From: CALUVN01 sp944323595
GTDB lineage: Bacteria; Cyanobacteriota; Vampirovibrionia; Gastranaerophilales; Gastranaerophilaceae
DNA length: 64,000 nucleotides
Reading direction: 5' to 3'
NCBI GenBank assembly: GCA_963931255.1
Contig: OZ006972.1
Coordinates: 1,488,001 to 1,552,000, forward strand
Shown here: piece by piece, positions 6,620-13,682 of the stretch
Layout of the letters: every line of letters begins with the position of its first letter
Position numbering within the stretch: position 1 is the first letter of the stretch
Translations under genes and position numbers: made by a program
Notes under the pieces: model-generated
Told to the model about the DNA's origin: nothing
The model's input: only the letters and a program-made list of their open reading frames with translations
The model's database searches: none

Positions 6620-7383
6620 AACATTGAGCCTGCATTTTTAAAGTTTTCCGGTGCCGAACTTACATAGAATTTTTCGTAACCCTCCTCTGTTTGAGGGTTC
6701 AAGAGTCCGTGTGAGGCTAAATCCTCTTTTATTGCTTTTGCAAAGTATTCTGCAGGGTCAATAAATTTTTCCGCATCCGCGTATTTAGTCAGAATTCCAA
6801 GTAAATACGGGTAATGTGTGCAGCCGAGAATTATTTTTTCCGGACTGTACCAGAGCATTTCCGCTAATTTTGCTGTAATTAATTTTTCGCATTCCGGTTC
6901 ATTTTCTCTTTTTTCTTCCACTATACGAACCCACTGAGGGCAGGCTAGTTCCAAAACTTCCATGTCCGGATTGTATTTGTATATTTCTTTTGAATATGCA
7001 TGAGAATTAATAGTCGCTATTGTTGCAAGAACTCCGACTCTTTTTATCCCCATATTTGCAATTATTTGTGCAACTGATTGTATTATCGGATATATTTTGA
7101 AGTTATAATTGTCTTTTAGCGAACTATACGCAGTTGCTGATGTTGTGTTGCATGCCATAACTACTGCTTTTACACCTTTTGATTCAAAAAATTTGAATAT
7201 TTTATCGGAAAATTCTATAAGCTGTTCTTTTGTTTTTTCTCCGTAAGGCATATTAATAGTATCACCGAAGTAAAGATAATTTTCGTTCGGCAATAGCTTT
7301 TTCAGTTTTTCAAAAACTGTTAAGCCGCCTACTCCGGAGTCAAAAAATGCTATTGGCTGGTGGTTAATGTTGTTTGAAATAAT
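6580..7383 (-). CDS. murI: Glutamate racemase, apparently starting at ATT
   Basis: MurI makes D-glutamate for peptidoglycan. The N-terminal motif FDSGVGGLTVF, with the catalytic-site Asp and Ser, is present in frame. So are both catalytic cysteines, in MACNTTSAT and GCTHYPYLLG. No ATG, GTG or TTG exists in frame upstream of the FDSGVGG motif; the first is a TTG at 7293, after it. An in-frame stop at 7387-7389 limits the start. The frame offers ATT at 7383 and 7380, 6 and 9 bases after a perfect AAGGAG. Starting at 7383 gives 267 residues, the normal MurI length. The start overlaps the amidase stop by 20 bases, suggesting translational coupling. Confidence 0.85.
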   Translation of the reverse strand: MISNNINHQPIAFFDSGVGGLTVFEKLKKLLPNENYLYFGDTINMPYGEKTKEQLIEFSDKIFKFFESKGVKAVVMACNTTSATAYSSLKDNYNFKIYPIIQSVAQIIANMGIKRVGVLATIATINSHAYSKEIYKYNPDMEVLELACPQWVRIVEEKRENEPECEKLITAKLAEMLWYSPEKIILGCTHYPYLLGILTKYADAEKFIDPAEYFAKAIKEDLASHGLLNPQTEEGYEKFYVSSAPENFKNAGSMFYDIKTLPELIKL

Positions 7384-9235
7384 TTTCTACTCCTTCAACT
7401 ATTGCTTCTGCAGTTGCCTGCTTACGTTTATCACTCACCAGCTGATCCCGTTCATTTGTATTGGATATAAAGCCTATTTCCAAAAGGATTGCCGGTGCTG
7501 TCGTATGATTTATAACATAAAATTTAGATTTAAACAATCCTCTGTCATTAGATTTTATATTACTTGCCATAGAGGCGTGGATTGTTTGGGCAAGGTTAAG
7601 GCTTTCCTGACGGTAGTAGTGAGTTTCAATTCCCGTAATTTCAGGTTTTACGCTGGAATTTACGTGAATGCTCACAAATATATCAGGTTTTCTGGCTTCA
7701 CTGAACTCAACACGTTTTTGGAGCGATACTGTTGAATCATCTGTACGGGTCATTGCTACGCCGTAACCTTTGTTTCTTAATAATTTTTCAACACGTTTTG
7801 ATATATCAAGGACAATATCTTTTTCCATAATATCATCACGTATTGCACCGCAGTCTTCTCCGCCGTGTCCGGGGTCTATTACAATAAGTCTTGATGCCTT
7901 TTTATTATTTGAGGTCGGACGTGTAATTACTGTTTTTTCTTTTTTTGCCTGTTTTATTTTTACCTTAATAGTTTTGCTGTCACTGCCCTCATAGGCATAA
8001 GTAATAGCATCTTTTTCTACAGGAATATCAATTCTGACACCTAAAGGCGCGAGTTTTGTAATAGTGGTATGACCGAAGATTGTATTACCGTATTTTGCAT
8101 TAAATGCATTTGTATCAAACTGGTTATTATTATATAAGTATAAAGTTAACCCTGCAGCTGTTCTGTCCACACCCATTACAACCGGATTATTAAAACTCAT
8201 TATCATAGAGCTTGTCTGAGCATCTATTTTTTCATAATAGAAATTTGTATTAGCCGTTGTATTAGTCATTATTGATTGGGGTTCAACTTTTTCGTAGTTT
8301 GCGATTAATATTGACTGATTGTCGCTTGAGAATATCGGTATATATTTAGTTACATCGTTGGTTGTGATAACTATGCGTGCTTTGTTTGCTTCAAATTGAC
8401 CGACTTTTACCGTATCGGTTTCGTTAATTTTATGTTCGACATTCCTTAATTCATTTCTGACAACCGCGTTCGGGATGTCATAGACAAGCCTTGACGGATT
8501 TTTGAGAACCATCGGTTTTTCTATTGTCATTGCGCCAAAGCCGCTTATAAGTATTGAGTTTGGTTTTGGGGTAATTTTATTCAGATAATATTTTGAATTC
8601 AAGGTTAATTCTTTTTTTATAAACAGGTTTTCCGGCGGTATTTGCTGTGTTGCCACCTGCATTGTAGTGTTAAAAGCATCGTGGATTTGTTCAACAATAT
8701 TTTCGCCCGGAGTCGGTTCAGGTGCCGGCATTTTTACAGTCAGATATTCATAAAAATCACTGGATGAGGAGTGGTCATCCCTGTATACGTTTTGAAAATA
8801 TGTGCTGTCTAATTGCGGCTTTTTGAATTTTATTATGAGATTATTGTTAATTCTTGCAAATTTTACTTTAGAAATATCAAAGTCATCATCATAGTATATT
8901 ACAACTCTTACAACGTTAGGCTCTGTTGTAAACTGGTTGATTTTCACCTGTTTAATCCCGCCTGTACTAAATGTCCAATCTTGTTTAGGAATAGTCAGGA
9001 CGGCAGAATTAATATCAAAGTAGGCTCTTTTGGGATTATCCATTTCTACAAGTTTTATGGAATCTGTTATAACTCCGTCAATTGTATCTGGGGATGTTAG
9101 TACAATAACTGAATTTGACACATCAAAATTGGCGGAAGTTATTTTGTAGTTGTATACCCCGTCAGCAATAGCGAGTGGTGCAAATGTTATCAAAAATAGT
9201 ACAAATATTATTAAAAATTTAAAAAATCTTTTCAT
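7364..9235 (-). CDS. N-acetylmuramoyl-L-alanine amidase with AMIN-like N-terminal region
   Basis: This is an exported zinc amidase (Amidase_3) that cuts the bond between stem peptide and muramic acid during cell separation. A signal peptide (MKRFFKFLIIFVLFLITFAPLAIA) leads to about 410 residues of beta-rich sequence with AMIN-like segments such as NVVRVVIYYDDDFDISK and ARIVITTNDVTKYIP. The catalytic domain runs from about 445. Zinc ligands are His in DPGHGGEDCGA, Glu in IMEKDIVLDI and His in FVSIHVNSS; the catalytic Glu is in LLEIGFISN. At 623 residues it is cyanobacterial AmiC-like in size. murI is the overlapping next gene, so both form a peptidoglycan operon. Confidence 0.93.
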   Translation of the reverse strand: MKRFFKFLIIFVLFLITFAPLAIADGVYNYKITSANFDVSNSVIVLTSPDTIDGVITDSIKLVEMDNPKRAYFDINSAVLTIPKQDWTFSTGGIKQVKINQFTTEPNVVRVVIYYDDDFDISKVKFARINNNLIIKFKKPQLDSTYFQNVYRDDHSSSSDFYEYLTVKMPAPEPTPGENIVEQIHDAFNTTMQVATQQIPPENLFIKKELTLNSKYYLNKITPKPNSILISGFGAMTIEKPMVLKNPSRLVYDIPNAVVRNELRNVEHKINETDTVKVGQFEANKARIVITTNDVTKYIPIFSSDNQSILIANYEKVEPQSIMTNTTANTNFYYEKIDAQTSSMIMSFNNPVVMGVDRTAAGLTLYLYNNNQFDTNAFNAKYGNTIFGHTTITKLAPLGVRIDIPVEKDAITYAYEGSDSKTIKVKIKQAKKEKTVITRPTSNNKKASRLIVIDPGHGGEDCGAIRDDIMEKDIVLDISKRVEKLLRNKGYGVAMTRTDDSTVSLQKRVEFSEARKPDIFVSIHVNSSVKPEITGIETHYYRQESLNLAQTIHASMASNIKSNDRGLFKSKFYVINHTTAPAILLEIGFISNTNERDQLVSDKRKQATAEAIVEGVENYFKQH

Positions 9236-9304
9236 AATTTAATCTCATATTTGTACATTATATAATTTTTGGCAGAATCAATCAAATTGTTACGCAGAGT
9301 TAAC

Positions 9305-9535
9305 TTACTTGAAAAGGTTCATCTGCATTGCGATATAAGCTGCATGTGTTCTGTTTTTTGCATTTAATTTTTTAATAATTGAACTAGCGTAAAATTTGAC
9401 GGTGTGCGTGCTTATGTGGAGTTCTTCCGCTATTTCATGATTTTCCCAGCCCTGGATTATTAGTTTAAAAATCTTACGTTCTCTGGGAGTGAGTTCAATT
9501 TCGTTGTCGTTGTCATCTTCGAAAATGTAAGACAT
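9305..9535 (-). CDS. Stand-alone LuxR/GerE-type helix-turn-helix regulator
   Basis: Only a GerE DNA-binding domain is present in 76 residues, without receiver or sensor domain. ELTPRERKIFKLIIQGWENHEIAEELHIS gives the scaffold and first helices, and THTVKFYASSIIKKLNAKNRTHAA the recognition helix and dimer helix. This matches the four-helix LuxR C terminus. An AGGAGG-like site (from TACCTCCTTT on the + strand) precedes the ATG. The short acidic N terminus (FEDDNDNEIE) offers no ligand pocket, so activity is probably set by amount or a partner. It is a single gene between the amidase and a tRNA, with an unknown target. Confidence 0.88.
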   Translation of the reverse strand: MSYIFEDDNDNEIELTPRERKIFKLIIQGWENHEIAEELHISTHTVKFYASSIIKKLNAKNRTHAAYIAMQMNLFK

Positions 9536-9637
9536 AGTACCTCCTTTTGTTAATATTCTGCATCTATTATCAGATTAACATATTTTTTGAAGAAAAGATT
9601 AATAATATTTCCCGTTTTTTAAATTCTTAGAATAAAC

Positions 9638-9666
9638 TTGAAAAAAAATTTTTTTTAAGGTAGTAT
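9638..9666 (+). promoter_or_regulatory. Promoter of the tRNA-Arg gene
   Basis: TTGAAA (9638-9643) and TAGTAT (9661-9666) are separated by 17 bases. An overlapping TATAAA lies at 9664-9669. Transcription would start about 15 bases before the mature tRNA. Confidence 0.55.
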
Positions 9667-9687
9667 AAACGAGTAAAAACTGAATAA

Positions 9688-9761
<74 letters not shown>

Positions 9762-9769
9762 AGGTTTAT

Positions 9770-9807
9770 AAAGAGAGTGTTTCAAAATAGCTTGAAACAC
9801 TCTCTTT
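9770..9807 (+). terminator. Terminator after tRNA-Arg
   Basis: A 16-bp perfect stem (9770-9785 with 9792-9807) with a 6-base loop. The T tract is short, but stem length and position fit termination of the tRNA transcript. Confidence 0.85.
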
Positions 9808-10125
9808 AGTCACAATTTATATAAATCAATTTTTAAATTGTTTTTATCATTGTAATTTAACGGGACATTTTATCTGAACGCATAAAAAGATTATTCGGCA
9901 ATGTTGGCTTTGTGTTTAAGTTTTAGCGGTCGGAAGTAATCGTTTTACATGTTACAAAATGGTCTTTTCTTGGTCATCATTGTCCGATTACTGTCCAATA
10001 ATTGTCTTAAATTTTTGGATTTAAAGCCAGTATTATAGCCTATTTCGCCCTCCCAATCTAACTTGTACGGCTAAAACGATTATTTGACATTTTAAGTAAA
10101 TAAAGTCCGGTTACTATAAAAAGTT
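9808..10125. other. Gene-free region after the tRNA with three phased TGTCY repeats
   Basis: No reading frame or RNA is recognised. TGTCC at 9981 and 9992 and TGTCT at 10003 are spaced exactly 11 bases apart, close to one helix turn, and could be a protein-binding array. No integrase remnant and no copy of the tRNA 3' end were seen. Confidence 0.4.
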
Positions 10126-10470
10126 TTAAATTTTATGCTTCTCTCCCCATTCACATAATGAATATAGTATAGGAATAAGTGATTTCCCTTTTTCCGATAA
10201 CGAATATTCAACCTTAGGAGGAATTTGCGGAAATTCTTTTCTTATGATTAAATCATCCGCTTCAAGTTCTTTTAATACATTACTTAATGTTTTATGTGAA
10301 ATCATTTTTAAATATTTTTGTAATTGATTAAAGCGAATTACTTTATGTCTATATAGAGCATATAAAATTGTTAGTTTATATTTTCCGCTTATTAGAGATA
10401 GAGTATAATTAAATCCAGTTTCTTCAAAACTTTCAACACTATTTATGCAATCTTTTTCTTCTTTTTCCAT
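10126..10470 (-). CDS. HxlR-family winged-helix regulator
   Basis: A 114-residue protein with the HxlR core: YTLSLISGKYKLTILYALY (helix 1 and 2), IRFNQLQKYLKMISHKTLSNVLKELEADDLIIRKEF (recognition helix and wing entry), and KVEYSLSEKGKSLIPILYSLCEWGEKH. HxlR proteins are dimeric repressors or activators that often sense reactive electrophiles through cysteines; Cys residues occur near the N terminus and in LCEWG. The ATG at 10470 is chosen over an upstream extension because AAGGA lies 8 bases before it. It diverges from the NTF2-like gene at 10572 with a palindrome between them, so it probably controls that gene. Confidence 0.93.
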   Translation of the reverse strand: MEKEEKDCINSVESFEETGFNYTLSLISGKYKLTILYALYRHKVIRFNQLQKYLKMISHKTLSNVLKELEADDLIIRKEFPQIPPKVEYSLSEKGKSLIPILYSLCEWGEKHKI

Positions 10471-10488
10471 AAATGGTTCCTTTAAAGT

Positions 10489-10515
10489 AAGTAGGTTACC
10501 TAAATATCCGTACTT
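10489..10515. promoter_or_regulatory. Candidate HxlR operator
   Basis: An outer inverted repeat AAGTA (10489-10493) and TACTT (10511-10515) surrounds the inner palindrome TAGGTTACCTA (10492-10502). It lies midway between hxlR and the divergent gene, where such regulators usually bind. The exact site is inferred. Confidence 0.4.
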
Positions 10516-10571
10516 GAATAAATTACCGCTAAAGTTTATCATGCTTCTTGTAAAAAGTAAAGGAGGATTAT

Positions 10572-10952
10572 ATGAGAGAACAAATTGAGGAATATAATGT
10601 AGTTGAAAATTTGGCAAGAAAATTTATTGAAGCTGTTAAAAATGGTAATAGTGAAATTGTAAAACCTTATTTTTATGAAAAGGCAAGCTTCTTTGGTCAA
10701 TTAAATGAAAAAGAATATCAATCAGGTTCAATTCAACTTTTCTACGATACTATAGATAAAATGGGGGCTTGCACAGATGATTATGTCGCAAGAGTGGATG
10801 TTATTACATTAGAAAAAACCATTGCGGTAGTGAGGGTTATTGAAGATAATTGGCACGGGTATAAATTCACAGATTTATTAATTATGAATAAGATTAATGG
10901 TGATTGGAAAATTGTTGCAAAAGTTTATGATACATTATCTTATGGAGAGTAG
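10572..10952 (+). CDS. NTF2/SnoaL-like small protein (lumazine-binding-like)
   Basis: A 126-residue alpha+beta cone fold of the kind annotated as putative lumazine-binding or SnoaL-like. The N-terminal helix pair ENLARKFIEAVKNGNSEIVKPYFYEKASF is followed by the strands VDVITLEKTIAVVRVIEDNWHGYKFTDLLIMNKINGDWKIVAKVYDTL. The final WKIVAKVY strand is the classic end of such domains. An AAAGGAGG site 5 bases before the ATG is ideal. It diverges from hxlR, whose product probably controls it. Such proteins often act in detoxification, but the substrate is unknown. Its tail overlaps the GNAT gene by 18 bases. Confidence 0.8.
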   Translation: MREQIEEYNVVENLARKFIEAVKNGNSEIVKPYFYEKASFFGQLNEKEYQSGSIQLFYDTIDKMGACTDDYVARVDVITLEKTIAVVRVIEDNWHGYKFTDLLIMNKINGDWKIVAKVYDTLSYGE

Positions 10953-11357
10953 TGATGAAATCATATTTATATGTTCGCAATATTCATCAAAGAATATCTC
11001 TCCCGTTTCTGAATATCCATTCTTAGCATAAAAATCTTTTACTCTTACCTGAGCTGATACAACAATATTACTTCCGCCGTCTTTTTTTATTTCATTTTCC
11101 GCTATCTGTAAAATATACTTTCCTAAATGTTTGCCGCGATATTCTTTTACGATTGCAACCCGTCCGATATGATACACTCCGTTTTCTTTGAAAAATCTGC
11201 AAACCGCAACTGGTTTGTCATTATCATAAAGCACAATATGAGAACAGTTTTGGTCAATTTCATCAAACTCATTTTGGAACCCTTGTTCTTTTTCAAAAAC
11301 GGTTCTTCTTATTGAAATAATATCCTCGTTTAATTCTTTAAATTTTCTATAGTCCAT
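10935..11357 (-). CDS. GNAT-family N-acetyltransferase
   Basis: A 140-residue GNAT enzyme. The acetyl-CoA-binding motif A is VAIVKEYRGKHLGKYILQIAE (R/QxxGxG/A type). Motif B is IVVSAQVRVKDFYAKNGYSETGEIF, with Tyr at the usual catalytic position. The N-terminal IRRTVFEKEQGFQNEFDEID is like the ElaA/YitI group. The substrate is unknown. No ribosome site precedes the ATG, but TAATAT ends 6 bases before it, so the mRNA may be leaderless. It is convergent with the NTF2-like gene. Confidence 0.9.
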   Translation of the reverse strand: MDYRKFKELNEDIISIRRTVFEKEQGFQNEFDEIDQNCSHIVLYDNDKPVAVCRFFKENGVYHIGRVAIVKEYRGKHLGKYILQIAENEIKKDGGSNIVVSAQVRVKDFYAKNGYSETGEIFFDEYCEHINMISSLLSIR

Positions 11358-11537
11358 ATTTTGATATTAACATAAAACAAGTAGCCGTAAGCTGGATGCG
11401 TTTTTTTCATTACAAAATGCTGATAAAAATAACAATAAAGTAAAGAAATGTAAAACTTTTGCTTTTTAGATGAAAAATTACGCAAAATTATTTTATTAGA
11501 AGTTTTCGCAACTAAAAGGATTTTAAAAGGGAAGAAA

Positions 11538-13682
11538 ATGCGAATAACCGGGATTAATGAGTTTTCTATTGCAAATTATAACAATTATTTTTACATAAAT
11601 AATGACAAAAGACACAGTAAAATAACTTTCCGCGGCCAATTGGAAAATGATTTTTTTGAAGCCTCAAGGAATAATGATACAAAAAAACAATTGAAAGCTC
11701 TTTCTTCGCTTGATTTTGACGTAAATGCAACTGAAACGAATACCGGTAATAACTTTTTGCACGTTGTTCTGATGAATGATAATCAAATGCTTATTAAAAA
11801 AGCGATTAATCTTTTGCTGAATAAAAAGAAAGATGAAAGAATAAAAATAATAACGGCAAAGAATAATGATGGCAACGAAGCTGTTGATTATGCACGGGAT
11901 GAGTTGATTAAACAAAAATTGTATAATTTATGCGGCAGACAACTGCCTGTAGAGGACACGACTGTCGAACCCGCTGCGTCTGACAAATTGAATGAACTTT
12001 CTGAAGCTGAAGAAATTCCAAAAACAGAGGATACTTTCAGCTTTTTTGATGAAATTGAAGAAACGAATGCGCCCGATAGAATTAACTCTCCTGTTAGTAA
12101 CGCAAAAACAGGAAATACAAATCATGTGCTGGATGATGTTATAGGATTGGACAGTGCAAAAGAAAAACTAAATACTTTAATTATCCAGCCGTATAAGAAC
12201 AAGGAATTCATTCCGATTAACGGATTTTTAATATACGGAAGCAGCGGTTCCGGAAAAACTTTTCTCGTAGAATCATTATTCAAAGCAATGAATGAAGAAT
12301 ATCGTCAGGTTTCATCAATAGCTGATTTTGAAAAAATACTTGAAACTGCAAAGGAAAATTTCCTCAAAAACGGAAAGCAAACGCCAGTATTTATAGACAA
12401 TATAGATACATTTCTTCCAAAAATAGACAACTATCGGGATAATACAAAAACTACAAGACTGATGCAGTTAATAGAAAATTCTTCGCAAAAAGGAATTATT
12501 TTGCTGGCAGCAACTGACAAAATGTTCTCCATTGAACCGGGCGCAATTTCACCTAACCGTTTTGACGAACACATAGAAGTCTTACCTCTTACATTGGAAG
12601 ACAGGGCTAATCTAATAAAATTGCATACAAAAAATATAGAAATGTCAGATGAAGAAATTACGGATTTAGCTACTATATCCTGTCAGTTCTCACCTGCAGC
12701 AATAGCCAGTATTATTAAAAAAGCTAAATTTTTGCATAAAGATTTAAGCTATGATTCTTTGAAAAATGAAATGACCAAATATGCAGCAGATAGAAAGATA
12801 GATATTTCGGAAAAAAGCAAAACAATCATTTACGATACATTCTTGAAGCGTGAAGTATTGAAAGATTATGACCCGAAATCTCTTGATGAAGTAAAAGGTA
12901 TGGAGATTGCAAAAAGAACCTTGTATAACACGGTGGTAGCCTCTTTCGATCCTCAAAAACAAAAGGAATATAAAGAAAATCGTATTAATATTCCAAACGG
13001 GATTTTATTATATGGACCTCCTGGCTGTGGAAAAACTTATATAGTAAAAGCAGTTACTGCACAGGCTGGATTACCATTGTATCAGATTAAAATGTCCGAA
13101 TTCGGAAGTAAATACATAAATGAAACTTCAAACAGATTAAAGCAGGCATTTGACCAGTTGCGAACAAAATTTAAGAATACAAATGAGGCAAGTATTCTGT
13201 TTTTTGATGAATGCGATTCATTTTTCAGAAATCCGAAAGACAATGAATCTTATAAAACCGATGACTTAAACACTTTAAAAGAAGAAATGAATAATGCCGG
13301 ACGCGATGGAATAATTATTATTGCTGCGACAAATGAAATTCAGGATTTGAACGATGCCATTGTAAGAGACGGCAGATTTGACGATAAAATTTTTATTGAT
13401 TTGCCAGATACCGAGGCACGTTTCGGGTTGATAGAAAGTTCTCTGGAAAATAGAGTCAAGACAAAAAATCTATTAAATGATATAGAATTTATTAAACAAT
13501 TAACAGAATTAACCGATGGCTTGTCAAGCGCAACAATCACCTCTGTCATAAATAAAGCCGTGAAAAAAGCTGTTGACTATAACATAGATGCAGTTTCGGC
13601 AGAGGATTTAAAAAATGCATTTATTGCTAAAAAAGAAGAAACTATGGATATAATTAATAAGGGGGAATATAGAAAACAATGA
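11538..13682 (+). CDS. Tandem AAA+ ATPase with ankyrin-like N-terminal region; first gene of the 12-kb operon
   Basis: A 714-residue protein. The N-terminal tag ends in KITFRGQ (Phe31). Residues about 40-130 look like degenerate ankyrin repeats. AAA domain 1 has Walker A GSSGSGKT (about 234-241), but its Walker B reads VFIDNID, with Asn where the catalytic Glu should be, and keeps a SPNRFDEH finger. AAA domain 2 is canonical: GPPGCGKT (about 493), ILFFDECDS, sensor IIIIAATNE and finger VRDGRFDD. The layout recalls Cdc48/p97-type unfoldases, with domain 2 doing the hydrolysis. An AAAGGGA site precedes the ATG. The stop overlaps the next ATG as ATGA, so translation is coupled. Confidence 0.85.
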   Translation: MRITGINEFSIANYNNYFYINNDKRHSKITFRGQLENDFFEASRNNDTKKQLKALSSLDFDVNATETNTGNNFLHVVLMNDNQMLIKKAINLLLNKKKDERIKIITAKNNDGNEAVDYARDELIKQKLYNLCGRQLPVEDTTVEPAASDKLNELSEAEEIPKTEDTFSFFDEIEETNAPDRINSPVSNAKTGNTNHVLDDVIGLDSAKEKLNTLIIQPYKNKEFIPINGFLIYGSSGSGKTFLVESLFKAMNEEYRQVSSIADFEKILETAKENFLKNGKQTPVFIDNIDTFLPKIDNYRDNTKTTRLMQLIENSSQKGIILLAATDKMFSIEPGAISPNRFDEHIEVLPLTLEDRANLIKLHTKNIEMSDEEITDLATISCQFSPAAIASIIKKAKFLHKDLSYDSLKNEMTKYAADRKIDISEKSKTIIYDTFLKREVLKDYDPKSLDEVKGMEIAKRTLYNTVVASFDPQKQKEYKENRINIPNGILLYGPPGCGKTYIVKAVTAQAGLPLYQIKMSEFGSKYINETSNRLKQAFDQLRTKFKNTNEASILFFDECDSFFRNPKDNESYKTDDLNTLKEEMNNAGRDGIIIIAATNEIQDLNDAIVRDGRFDDKIFIDLPDTEARFGLIESSLENRVKTKNLLNDIEFIKQLTELTDGLSSATITSVINKAVKKAVDYNIDAVSAEDLKNAFIAKKEETMDIINKGEYRKQ

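Noticed and set aside
9762..10125. Integration site at the tRNA 3' end
   Set aside because: No repeat of the tRNA end and no integrase was seen in the window.
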